A stretch of DNA of 64,000 bases from Paenibacillus_E violae (GTDB taxonomy: Bacteria > Bacillota > Bacilli > Paenibacillales > NBRC-103111): NCBI RefSeq assembly GCF_032461945.1, contig NZ_JAWCUD010000012.1:224102-288101 (forward strand), in the 5' to 3' direction. Positions 40,930 to 49,539 of the stretch are shown piece by piece. The position numbers and the translations under genes are program-made. Below the pieces are notes generated by a model. The model was given only the letters and a program-made list of their open reading frames with translations, did not search any database and was not told the origin of the DNA. Each line of letters starts with the position of its first letter. Within the stretch, counting starts at the first letter, position 1.

Positions 40930-41012
40930 GAATGACACCTTCCTTTGGAGTGCTTTCGCAGGCCGAAGTCCCTGCCATCAGCCATGCGAACTGTACTTGT
41001 CAGTCTAGCATT

Positions 41013-41960
41013 CTAACGCAAGTTCAAACCGGCTGCGCCTACGACACCAGCGTCATTACCAAGTGTGGCGGCAACAATCTCAACGCCTTCAGCTGCTGCT
41101 TCCGGTGTGTATTTCTTGAATGTGTCGCGGATCGGTTGGAACAGAATTTCGCCTGCTTTGGATACACCACCGCCGATGATGAAACGTTTCGGGTTAACAA
41201 CGACAGCCAATGCCGCCATGGAGCGTCCAAGATAGTAAGCAGCGCGGTTCACGATGCGAAGAGACACTTCGTCTCCGCTTTTCGCAGCGTCGAATACATG
41301 CTTCGCTTCAATTTTCTCATGAAGCGCAAGAGAAGTACGCTCACCGCGTTCAACCGCTTCTTTGGCCATACGAACGATACCTGTTGCAGAGGATACCGTC
41401 TCCAAACAACCCATTTGTCCGCATCCGCATTGAATCGCTTCGATATCCGGCACAACCGACATGTGTCCAAGTTCGCCGGCCATACCCGCGGAACCTTGAT
41501 AGATTTTACCGTTAATAATAATACCGCCGCCAACACCGGTTCCCAGCGTATAGCAAACTACATTCGGGATCCCCGCGCCTGCTCCAGCCCATGCTTCGCC
41601 TAACGCTGCCACATTGGCATCGTTATCGATTTTCACGGTTTTGCCCAGAAGCGTTTCCAACATTTTCTTGGCAGGGACATTATGCCAATTCAAATTTGGA
41701 GAGAATTTGACGAATCCTTCCGGAATATCCATGAATCCGGCTAACCCCGCGCCGATACCCGCAACTTGCTCCCACTCATAAGGGGATTCTTCGACAATTT
41801 GTCGCACTTGCGCCGCAATTCGACCAATGACGGACTCAGCGCCATTCTCTGCGCCTGTAGGCCCTTCTAACGTTTGCAGCAGCTTCCCCTGCTCGTCGCA
41901 GATACCGACTTTAATGTTGGTACCGCCTAAATCTACACCGATATAAATCTGATTTGACAT
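41013..41960 (-). CDS. glcK: Glucokinase, ROK family
   Basis: A 315-residue ROK sugar kinase, glucose to glucose 6-phosphate. IGVDLGGTNIKVG is the ATP phosphate loop, KIDNDANVAALGEAW holds the catalytic Asp, and CGCGQMGCLETVSSATG is the zinc-binding ROK signature. The frame opens 31 codons further up, but ATG 41960 has GAGGTGA upstream and begins at the family start. It lies between trxB and rapZ, where Bacillus has yvcI, so this is a lineage-specific insertion of a carbon-entry gene beside rapZ-yvcK-crh. Confidence 0.93.
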   Translation of the reverse strand: MSNQIYIGVDLGGTNIKVGICDEQGKLLQTLEGPTGAENGAESVIGRIAAQVRQIVEESPYEWEQVAGIGAGLAGFMDIPEGFVKFSPNLNWHNVPAKKMLETLLGKTVKIDNDANVAALGEAWAGAGAGIPNVVCYTLGTGVGGGIIINGKIYQGSAGMAGELGHMSVVPDIEAIQCGCGQMGCLETVSSATGIVRMAKEAVERGERTSLALHEKIEAKHVFDAAKSGDEVSLRIVNRAAYYLGRSMAALAVVVNPKRFIIGGGVSKAGEILFQPIRDTFKKYTPEAAAEGVEIVAATLGNDAGVVGAAGLNLR

Positions 41961-42114
41961 TTGCAAGGTCACCTCATGAATAATCATTAAAATTTTCGGG
42001 CATATGCTCCTGTTTAAACTATAAGACAACCCTGTATACAGGTCAAGATTCAACTATTCCCCAAAGAAATGAGAAAACGTGGAAAGCATAGCCTTCCACG
42101 TTTTCTGTACCCTC

Positions 42115-43062
42115 TTACAGCGATTGACTCCAATCGTGTACGATATGGCCTTCAAGGAATTTCTCAGCTTCAAGGGCTGCTGCACAGCCACTTCCCGCTG
42201 CTGTGATCGCTTGGCGATATTTAGTATCTTGTACGTCGCCGCAAGCGAAAACGCCAGGAATATTCGTTTCCGTCGTGCCTGGCTTCACAATGATGTAGCC
42301 AAGCTCGTCGGTATCAATTTGTCCGCCTAGGAACTTCGTATTCGGTGTATGACCGATCGCTACAAAAATACCATCTGTTTCGATAATTTCTTCTTCTCCA
42401 GTGGTATTATTTTTCACTTTCAGACCTGTAACACCTTTCTCGCCGGATACAACTTCAAGCGGTGTATTGTTCAGCGCCCATTTCACTTTCTCGTTACCGC
42501 GTGCGCGATCTTGCATGATTTTGGAAGCGCGAAGCTCATCGCGACGATGAACCAGGCGTACCTCGGAAGCAAAGCGAGTCAAGAAGTTCGCCTCTTCCAT
42601 AGCGGAGTCTCCGCCACCAACGACGATAATCTTTTTGCCGCGGAAAAAGAAGCCGTCACACGTTGCGCAAGTACTTACGCCGCGTCCGATATTTTCTTTC
42701 TCATTGCCGATCCCGAGCAATTTAGCGGAAGCGCCGGTGGAAATGATCAATGTTTCTGTTTCAATCTCGCCCAGACCTTCAACTTGCAATTTGAAAGGAC
42801 GATTAGTTAGCTCAACGGAATTGACCCAGCCTGTTTTGAATTCAGCGCCAAAGCGTTCCGCTTGTTTGCGCATGTTCTCCATTAATTCAGGACCCATGAT
42901 GCCTTCAGGGAAACCTGGGAAGTTCTCTACCTCGGTGGTAGTGGTCAATTGCCCGCCTGGCTCCGGACCCTCAATAACAAGTGGGCTAAGGTTAGCACGT
43001 GCTAGATAAATGGCTGCTGTTAGACCGGATGGTCCTGTTCCTACGACGACTGATTTGTACAT
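42115..43062 (-). CDS. trxB: Thioredoxin-disulfide reductase
   Basis: A 315-residue NADPH-dependent flavoenzyme. GTGPSGLTAAIYLARA binds FAD, STCATCDGFFFRGK has the redox pair CATC, VVGGGDSAMEEANFL binds NADPH, and GVFACGDVQDTKYRQAITAAGSGCAAA is the C-terminal FAD block. Start ATG 43062 follows TAGGAGG. First or second gene of the trxB-glcK-rapZ row. Confidence 0.97.
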   Translation of the reverse strand: MYKSVVVGTGPSGLTAAIYLARANLSPLVIEGPEPGGQLTTTTEVENFPGFPEGIMGPELMENMRKQAERFGAEFKTGWVNSVELTNRPFKLQVEGLGEIETETLIISTGASAKLLGIGNEKENIGRGVSTCATCDGFFFRGKKIIVVGGGDSAMEEANFLTRFASEVRLVHRRDELRASKIMQDRARGNEKVKWALNNTPLEVVSGEKGVTGLKVKNNTTGEEEIIETDGIFVAIGHTPNTKFLGGQIDTDELGYIIVKPGTTETNIPGVFACGDVQDTKYRQAITAAGSGCAAALEAEKFLEGHIVHDWSQSL

Positions 43063-43163
43063 TTGGTTTCCCTCCTAGTTGCTTTCTACCAAGAAAGCTA
43101 TCTTTAGTATGCATACATCTATGTATGAAAGCCGGGTCTCACGACACGGCAAAAACCCAGCTA

Positions 43164-44900
43164 TCAAATGCTCGTAAATTTGTCGAAAATGGCTTCCATC
43201 TTCTCACGTAGGCCGCAAGTATCATCGATCAGTTTCACGTTTCGGCTGACTGTCGAGACCGTCACGCCATAACGCGCAGAAACCTCTTGATACGAAATTG
43301 CGCGGCGATGCATTTTGGCAATCAAGTATTCCAACGCCGCTGCCCAGCCTTCCGATTTCTGAATTTTGGGCACTGATGGGTACATCTTCGTCAGAAACTC
43401 AACCCACAGGATTTCTAAATCATACTGTTGCACCATATCGTAGCGCTTATGCATATGGGAAAGCGCTGTTTCCATGACGCTTTGCCATTTGACATCCCAA
43501 ATAGGCAAGTGCGGCGAGTATGGCGAAGCCTCAACCATGATCTCTTCATTTTCAAGAAAAGCGGGAATGGACTCCCGAATCCCCATGCTGCGAAGCACAA
43601 AAATGGCGACTTTCTTCAAATAGTCATCTTCGTGACGATCCAGAATGAAGTCCTGCAGCGCGTCTCTCACTTCACCGTCGGCAATCAGACCAAAGGCCTG
43701 AATAACCTGCAGCTTCGTTTCGATATCTCCATGACGTAATGCCCAGAAGAAGGAAGAGCGCACAAGCGGATCTTTCTTCAGTTGATCAGGAATACCTTGC
43801 GAGGATTTCTCCAGCACACGGAACTGTTCTTCAAAAGGCAGATGGTAATGGTAGCTCCAAGTTAATGGACCGTCCGCCTTCTCTCTTGTACGCAGTTGAT
43901 CCAAATAAAACTTGGAGATCTCAGCGCCAGGATCCAGCTTCTGTGTTTGCTTCCAATACCGGTAGGCTTCATCGAACCGCCCCAGATGACAAGCGGCTAC
44001 AGCTGCATAATGGTACAAGCAGGGATCTGCTGCACCGTCACCTGCCTTCAGCAGACGCTTGAACAGATGGTACGCTTTCTCATGTTGAGAAAGAATTCCC
44101 ATCGTGGTAGCAAGCTTGAAGACATGATCCTGCTGAAACGGATACGTTTTGCACAAGAGCTCCGTTAATTCCGCTAGCTCTTTCTTATTACCGAAATGCT
44201 GATGGAAGATGGCCATGTTACACAGCGCATGCAAATTCCCAGCATCAATTTCGAGCACTGCGCGAATGGTTTCCATCGCCTTATCGAATTGGCCCATATA
44301 ATAATAGGCGAGGGCCAAGTTGTTCCGTGCTGCTGTGAATTCAGGCTGATTCTTCACCAGCTTCTCCAACTGCCTCACGGCCTCGGCGAATTTCCCTTCT
44401 TCCAGAAGAGCGCGGGCTTTATCATGCTCGAAGAGCCCTTCTCGACTCTTAATGCTAGTGAGAGGGGCGGGCCGTTCAAGCTCGTAGCTCAGCATTTCCA
44501 TCATTTCTTCGGATTCGTCCATAAACTGACCTGTGGGGTCGGTTTCCAAATACCGAACTAATGCTTGTTCTGCCTGCTCGAAATTTTCCATATTGGCGTA
44601 GTTGTTCGCCATATAAAAGTGACATTCCGTCATCTCGGGATCGATCGTTTCAAGGATATGCTGCAAAATTTGGTTCGACTCGTCGTAATTGCCCATTTCG
44701 GAGAGAACTCCCGCGAGGTTGCAGTGATTCACAGGGTTATCCTGCTCATACTCCGCAGCCCGCCGGAAATATTTCAATGCCTTATCATAATGAAACCGAT
44801 CCAAAGATTGAACCGCTCTCTCGAAAAAGAATGCGGCATCCATATTTATTGAGATTACTTTAGGTTTTGGCGCATCGGACACACGCTTAATCTTTTCCAT
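43164..44900 (-). CDS. Tetratricopeptide repeat protein (YvcD-like) with C-terminal HTH-like segment
   Basis: A 578-residue soluble protein. At least six TPR-type pairs are visible, for example FHYDKALKYFRRAAEYEQDNP, VNHCNLAGVLSEMGNYDESN, EFTAARNNLALAYYYMGQFDKA and DPCLYHYAAVAACHLGRFDEAY. The last 45 residues read RRAISYQEVSARYGVTVSTVSRNVKLI, which looks like a helix-turn-helix of the kind that follows a YQEVA-type first helix. YvcD holds the same place before trxB in Bacillus. The role is unknown; TPR arms bind proteins, and the HTH suggests contact with DNA or a regulator partner. ATG 44900 has GGAGG upstream. Confidence 0.85.
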   Translation of the reverse strand: MEKIKRVSDAPKPKVISINMDAAFFFERAVQSLDRFHYDKALKYFRRAAEYEQDNPVNHCNLAGVLSEMGNYDESNQILQHILETIDPEMTECHFYMANNYANMENFEQAEQALVRYLETDPTGQFMDESEEMMEMLSYELERPAPLTSIKSREGLFEHDKARALLEEGKFAEAVRQLEKLVKNQPEFTAARNNLALAYYYMGQFDKAMETIRAVLEIDAGNLHALCNMAIFHQHFGNKKELAELTELLCKTYPFQQDHVFKLATTMGILSQHEKAYHLFKRLLKAGDGAADPCLYHYAAVAACHLGRFDEAYRYWKQTQKLDPGAEISKFYLDQLRTREKADGPLTWSYHYHLPFEEQFRVLEKSSQGIPDQLKKDPLVRSSFFWALRHGDIETKLQVIQAFGLIADGEVRDALQDFILDRHEDDYLKKVAIFVLRSMGIRESIPAFLENEEIMVEASPYSPHLPIWDVKWQSVMETALSHMHKRYDMVQQYDLEILWVEFLTKMYPSVPKIQKSEGWAAALEYLIAKMHRRAISYQEVSARYGVTVSTVSRNVKLIDDTCGLREKMEAIFDKFTSI

Positions 44901-45003
44901 AGCAAGACACCTCCGGCAATTTGATTACAACTCAAATTATACCATAGATCGCTTGGAAGCCAAAAACATTATCCGAAGGTAAGATCTGGTCTATACAATT
45001 TGC

Positions 45004-45954
45004 CTATACGCCGCCGTATTTAAACAAGGAGGACAAGGAACCGCCATCATTAATAATGCGGATCGCATCGGATAACAATGGAGCTACGGAAAGCACATTA
45101 AATTTATCGGAGTGTCCTTCCGGAATCGCAATGGAGTCCGTAATGATCACTTCTTTGATGTTCGGGTGATCCAAACGCTGCAGAGCTGGCCCTGAGAAGA
45201 CAGGATGCGTTGCACAGATGTAAACGTCGTGCGCGCCTCTTTCTTTCAAGCTTTCTACAACGTTAACGATCGTCGTTCCTGTATCAATCAGATCCTCGAT
45301 AATAATCGGTGTACGGCCGACAACATCACCAATGACGTGAGTAATCACGGACTCATTGTGTTCCGGACGTTTCTTGATCATCATCGCGAAAGGCGCATCC
45401 AGGATATTCGCCATTTTCTCAGCCGTTGTTGCACGGCCTGCATCTGGAGATACGATGATCGGGTTATGCAGATTTTTCTTTTTGATGCAATCACTGATGA
45501 CGTCAAGAGCCGTCAGGTGATCAACTGGAATATTGAAGAAGCCTTGAATCGCCGGTGCATGCAGGTCAATCGTAACAACACGGTGTGCGCCTGCCGCACT
45601 GAACAAGTCAGCAACTAATTTAGCAGAAATCGGCTCACGCGGAGCAGCCTTGCGTTCTTGACGAGAGTAACCATAATATGGGATGACAAGGTTGATCGTT
45701 TTTGCAGAAGCTCTTTTTGCCGCATCCATCATGACCAAGAGTTCCATCATATGTTCATTAATCGGATGGGAGAAGGTTTGTACCAGGAATACGTCACAGT
45801 TACGAATCGTTTCTTCGTAGAGACAGTAGATTTCTCCGCTTTTAAAACGGGATAATTTGATTTGTCCAAGCGGCTGGCCGAGCTCTTTACAAATACGTTC
45901 CGCAAGCTTCGGATTCGAAGATCCGGAAAAAATTTTAACATTGTCGCTATGCAT
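45004..45954 (-). CDS. Ribose-phosphate pyrophosphokinase, divergent form
   Basis: A 316-residue PRPP synthetase. Standard elements in altered form: RFKSGEIYC (usual FxDGE), YYGYSRQERKAAPREPISAKLVADL (usual YARQDRK), DLHAPAIQGFFNIPVDHL, IVSPDAGRATTAEKMA (usual VSPDxGGxxRA) and the PRPP loop IIEDLIDTGTTIVN (usual DDxIDTxGT). The housekeeping prs is normally next to glmU; this copy lies just after the his operon, whose first enzyme HisG uses PRPP, so it is probably a second or his-linked synthetase. ATG 45954 follows GGAGGT. Confidence 0.87.
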   Translation of the reverse strand: MHSDNVKIFSGSSNPKLAERICKELGQPLGQIKLSRFKSGEIYCLYEETIRNCDVFLVQTFSHPINEHMMELLVMMDAAKRASAKTINLVIPYYGYSRQERKAAPREPISAKLVADLFSAAGAHRVVTIDLHAPAIQGFFNIPVDHLTALDVISDCIKKKNLHNPIIVSPDAGRATTAEKMANILDAPFAMMIKKRPEHNESVITHVIGDVVGRTPIIIEDLIDTGTTIVNVVESLKERGAHDVYICATHPVFSGPALQRLDHPNIKEVIITDSIAIPEGHSDKFNVLSVAPLLSDAIRIINDGGSLSSLFKYGGV

Positions 45955-46029
45955 GGTTAATGGTTACCTCCGAAGGTTCATTAAATAGATTGTTCACGCC
46001 CTACTCATTATACATGAAAGGTGTCGAAT

Positions 46030-46836
46030 TTAAAAAGTCACAAGTTGTCGATTTCGTGCATGAAATGTGGCTATTTCGTTAAATCCAATCATTTTGAGCA
46101 GCGATCTTGCTTCATCCAAATATTGGCCTAACCGCTCCGGCTGATGAGCATCCGATCCAAGTGTCACCGGGATTCCCACCTTATGGCAATATTCGAGCAT
46201 ACGGCGGCTAGGAAACATCTCTTTGCAAGGATGACGAAGCCCGGATGCATTCAACTCAATCGCAAGCCCGCATTCCTTCACGGTGTCCAGCGCTGCTTTC
46301 TCCAGCTCCCAGGTATCGCGATCCGGCACATAACCAAACCGCTTGATCATATCGAGATGACCCAGGTAATCATACAGTCCTGTACGGGCTGCTTTCTTCA
46401 CTGCCTCGTAGTATTGGGTATAAACCTCATAAATATCCTTACCTTCCCAACCTGCGATCTGACGAAAATCAGAAATATCCCACTCGCCCAAAAAATGGAC
46501 GGAGCCAATCACATAATCCCATGGATACGCTTTAATAATGGCCTCTATTTCTGACTCATAACCTTCAATATAATCACCTTCGAGACCGACACGGATATCA
46601 ATCTGATCCTTGTACTTCTCTTTCAAATGCAAGCACTCCTCGACATAACGAGGCAGTTCCTCCATAGGCATAGCCATCTCTGGCCAGTAGGTCTGCGGAT
46701 TCACATGCAAAAGCGGCATATGATCAGACAGCCCTAATTGCGTGAGCCCGATCTCGATGCCGCGTTTGACGTATTCCTCTAGTTCCCCAGAGGCATGACC
46801 GCAGCGCACATGATGTGTATGATAATCAATCAACAT
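46030..46836 (-). CDS. hisJ: Histidinol-phosphatase, PHP family
   Basis: A 268-residue PHP-domain phosphatase, histidinol phosphate to histidinol. DYHTHHVRCGHA holds the first metal His residues; GLEGDYIEG, VIGSVHFLG, YLGHLDMIKRFG and VTLGSDAHQPERLG supply the rest of the three-metal site. It is the last gene of the his operon, 26 bases after hisI. The dehydratase hisB is monofunctional here, so this phosphatase is needed. Confidence 0.95.
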   Translation of the reverse strand: MLIDYHTHHVRCGHASGELEEYVKRGIEIGLTQLGLSDHMPLLHVNPQTYWPEMAMPMEELPRYVEECLHLKEKYKDQIDIRVGLEGDYIEGYESEIEAIIKAYPWDYVIGSVHFLGEWDISDFRQIAGWEGKDIYEVYTQYYEAVKKAARTGLYDYLGHLDMIKRFGYVPDRDTWELEKAALDTVKECGLAIELNASGLRHPCKEMFPSRRMLEYCHKVGIPVTLGSDAHQPERLGQYLDEARSLLKMIGFNEIATFHARNRQLVTF

Positions 46837-46862
46837 CGTGAAATCACTCCAGGTCGTCTTAT

Positions 46863-47519
46863 TTATTTTTTAACATGCCGATTCGCAAGCTCTTTCATAA
46901 TATCATCCAATGGCAATTTATTATTACGTAAAAGGACCATTAAGTGAAAAATGAGATCGCTCGCTTCATAACGAAGCTCGTCATTGTCTTTATTTTTAGC
47001 AGCAATAATAACTTCCGCTGTTTCTTCGCCTACTTTTTTGAGGATCTTATCGACACCTTTCTCGAAAAGGTAAGTCGTATAAGCACCTTCCGGACGCTCA
47101 GCATCGCGTGAAGCAATAACGGCTTCCAGCTCACCAAGGATGGCGAATCGATCTCCGGATACCGCAGGTTCCGTTCCTTCTTGTGCCGCTCCTTCGACCG
47201 GAATGCTTTCCGTGAAGCAAGTGTAAGTGCCATTGTGGCAAGCCGGCCCTACTTGCTCTACAAGAACTAGCAGCGTATCCGCATCGCAGTCGTAGCGCAG
47301 TGCCTTAACCTTCTGCGTATGCCCCGAAGTAGCGCCTTTGTTCCACAGCTCCTCACGGGAGCGGCTCCAGAACCAAGTGTCTCCGGTTTGAATCGTACGT
47401 TGCAAAGATTCGCTATTCATATAGGCCAGCATAAGAACTTCTTTGCTGACGGCATCCTGTACAATGGCAGGTACTAATCCATGTGCATCATATTTAATCT
47501 GTTCCAGTGAAAATGTCAT
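46863..47519 (-). CDS. hisI: Bifunctional phosphoribosyl-AMP cyclohydrolase / phosphoribosyl-ATP pyrophosphatase
   Basis: A 218-residue HisIE fusion. The HisI half (about 1-115) shows FWSRSREELWNKGATSGHTQKV, DCDADTLLV and GPACHNGTYTCF (zinc and Mg ligands); the HisE half (about 125-218) has GAYTTYLFEKGVDKILKKVGEETAEVIIAAKN. The linker is Ala/Glu-rich. Its start overlaps the hisF stop by four bases (ATGA). Confidence 0.96.
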   Translation of the reverse strand: MTFSLEQIKYDAHGLVPAIVQDAVSKEVLMLAYMNSESLQRTIQTGDTWFWSRSREELWNKGATSGHTQKVKALRYDCDADTLLVLVEQVGPACHNGTYTCFTESIPVEGAAQEGTEPAVSGDRFAILGELEAVIASRDAERPEGAYTTYLFEKGVDKILKKVGEETAEVIIAAKNKDNDELRYEASDLIFHLMVLLRNNKLPLDDIMKELANRHVKK

Positions 47520-48274
47520 CGAATTTCAACCCCTTTACCTTTCAGGTCAGCTTTGACCCCTTGTATCGACAGCTCTTTATAGTGAAAAATAGTAGCAGCC
47601 AGCCCTGCATCGGCTTTGCCTTCGGTGAATACATCGTAGAAATGTTCCGATTTACCCGCTCCGCCGGAAGCAATGACAGGAATGGTGAGCAGCTCCGAAA
47701 CAGCGCGTGTCAGCTTCAGATCGAACCCATCCTTCGTACCGTCCGCATCCATGCTCGTCAGCAGGATTTCGCCGGCGCCAAGCTCTTCCATCCGCTTCGC
47801 CCACTCCAGCGTCTTAATGCCTGTAGCATTACGCCCGCCGTGAGTGAACACTTCCCACTCGCCCCACTCCGCGTTAAACTTCGCGTCAATTGCCACGACT
47901 ATACACTGGGAGCCGAACTTGCGCGCTCCATCGGACACCAGCTGAGGATTGCGGAACGCCGCCGTGTTGATGCCGATTTTATCCGCTCCTGCACGAAGCA
48001 GGCGCTTCATATCGTCTACGCTGGAGATGCCTCCTCCAACTGTGAAAGGAATCGTGATTTCTCCCGCCGTTTGCCGGACAACCTCCACCATCGTTGCTCT
48101 TCCTTCGACGGAAGCCGAAATATCGAGGAAAACGAGTTCATCCGCGCCTTCTTTATCATAAATCGCTGCTAGCTCCACGGGATCTCCCGCATCTCGTAAA
48201 TTCACAAAATTTACGCCTTTGACCACCCGGCCATCCTTGACGTCGAGGCAAGGAATAATTCTTTTGGCTAACAT
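47516..48274 (-). CDS. hisF: Imidazole glycerol phosphate synthase, cyclase subunit
   Basis: A 252-residue barrel that joins PRFAR and ammonia into imidazole glycerol phosphate and AICAR. MLAKRIIPCLDVKDGRVVKGVNF holds catalytic Asp11, VVAIDAKF the second catalytic Asp (about 130), and TSMDADGTKDGFDL and VIASGGAGK bind phosphate. These residues are those of HisF, not HisA. Start ATG 48274 follows AAGGAGG. It is 48 bases from hisH, leaving no room for the hisA normally found between them. Confidence 0.97.
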   Translation of the reverse strand: MLAKRIIPCLDVKDGRVVKGVNFVNLRDAGDPVELAAIYDKEGADELVFLDISASVEGRATMVEVVRQTAGEITIPFTVGGGISSVDDMKRLLRAGADKIGINTAAFRNPQLVSDGARKFGSQCIVVAIDAKFNAEWGEWEVFTHGGRNATGIKTLEWAKRMEELGAGEILLTSMDADGTKDGFDLKLTRAVSELLTIPVIASGGAGKSEHFYDVFTEGKADAGLAATIFHYKELSIQGVKADLKGKGVEIR

Positions 48275-48322
48275 GATGGCACCTCCTTCTTAACTTAGCA
48301 GAAAGAAAGAAAACCTATCCGC

Positions 48323-48928
48323 CTACTTGCACATCGCCAGAAAATTTTTCAACAGCTGCATGCCGATATCTCCGCTCTTCTCCGGGTGGAACTGCATGCC
48401 GTACACGTTGTCTCTACCGACAATCGCCGTCACCGGCTGATAATAGTCCGTCACTGCCAGCAGATCGCTTTCGCGCTCCGGCTTCGCATGATAGGAATGC
48501 ACGAAGTATACGTGCCCTTCCTCAATGCCTTCAAAGATCGGACTCGCGCTTTGCCTGTAGCTCAGCTTGTTCCAACCCATATGCGGCACTTTGTAGTCAC
48601 CGCGAAACCGGACCACGGAGCCGGGCAAAAGGCCCAGCCCCTTGTGATCCCCATGCTCCTCGCTGGAGGCGAACAGCAGCTGCATGCCGAGGCAGATGCC
48701 GAGAAGCGGCTTGCCGGATTCTGCATACCGCTTCACCACGTCATCCAGACCGGACTCGCGCAGCTGCTCCATCGCATCGCCGAACGCTCCTACTCCTGGC
48801 AGAATGGCCCCTTCTGCAGCAAGAATCTGCTCCGCATCGCCTGTAACCACAGCTTCATAACCAAGCCGCTCAACGGCTTTGCTGACGCTATGTAGATTCC
48901 CCATGCCATAATCGATAATCGCGATCAT
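48323..48928 (-). CDS. hisH: Imidazole glycerol phosphate synthase, glutaminase subunit
   Basis: A 201-residue class I glutamine amidotransferase. The triad is Cys in GICLGMQLLF (about 79), and His-x-Glu in MQFHPEKSG near 180. YGMGNLHSVSKAVERLG is the N-terminal block. It feeds ammonia to HisF. It begins three bases after the hisB stop. Confidence 0.97.
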   Translation of the reverse strand: MIAIIDYGMGNLHSVSKAVERLGYEAVVTGDAEQILAAEGAILPGVGAFGDAMEQLRESGLDDVVKRYAESGKPLLGICLGMQLLFASSEEHGDHKGLGLLPGSVVRFRGDYKVPHMGWNKLSYRQSASPIFEGIEEGHVYFVHSYHAKPERESDLLAVTDYYQPVTAIVGRDNVYGMQFHPEKSGDIGMQLLKNFLAMCK

Positions 48929-48930
48929 TT

Positions 48931-49539
48931 TTACAGCACTCCCTTCGTCGAAGGAACCCCCTGAACGCGAGGATCAATCGTTGTCGCTTCATCGATTGCG
49001 CGACCTAGCGCTTTAAACACCGCTTCAATCATGTGATGGGTGTTATGCCCATAATGTACGATGACATGAAGCGTGATGCGAGCTTCCAGCGCAAGCTTCC
49101 ATAGAAACTCATGAACAAGCTGCGTTTCAAAGCTGCCCACGTTGGCCGTAGGATACTGAGCGCGATACTCAAAATGCGGTCGGTTGCTGATATCAATAAC
49201 GACCTGCGCTAGCGCCTCATCCATAGGGACAAACACGCTTGCATAACGTTTGATCCCTCTTTTATCACCTAACGCTTCGCGTAACGTTTGACCCAAGCAA
49301 ATCCCGATATCTTCAACCGTGTGATGATCATCAATTTCGATATCGCCTTTAGCGTCAACGTTCAGATCGAAATGTCCATGCTTCGTGAACAAATCCAACA
49401 TATGATTCAAGAAAGGAACGTCCGTTTGAATTTCCGAACTCCCCGTCCCATCTACTTGGAACGATAGTTTAATATCCGTTTCATTCGTTTTGCGGGCTAC
49501 ACTCGCCGAGCGGCCCTTCCCATTATCCTGTTCAGCCAT
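48931..49539 (-). CDS. hisB: Imidazoleglycerol-phosphate dehydratase
   Basis: A 202-residue Mn-dependent dehydratase. FLNHMLDLFTKHGHFDL, DDHHTVEDIGICLGQ, HEFLWKLALEARITLHV and YGHNTHHMIEAVFKALGRA carry the metal His/Glu ligands. Monofunctional, as in Firmicutes. ATG 49539 abuts the hisD stop. The first 15 residues (MAEQDNGKGRSASVA) are a poorly conserved extension. Confidence 0.97.
   Translation of the reverse strand: MAEQDNGKGRSASVARKTNETDIKLSFQVDGTGSSEIQTDVPFLNHMLDLFTKHGHFDLNVDAKGDIEIDDHHTVEDIGICLGQTLREALGDKRGIKRYASVFVPMDEALAQVVIDISNRPHFEYRAQYPTANVGSFETQLVHEFLWKLALEARITLHVIVHYGHNTHHMIEAVFKALGRAIDEATTIDPRVQGVPSTKGVL

Noticed and set aside
45004..45954. Assignment as the housekeeping prs
   Set aside because: Key loops are altered and the glmU neighbour is absent, so the symbol is withheld.
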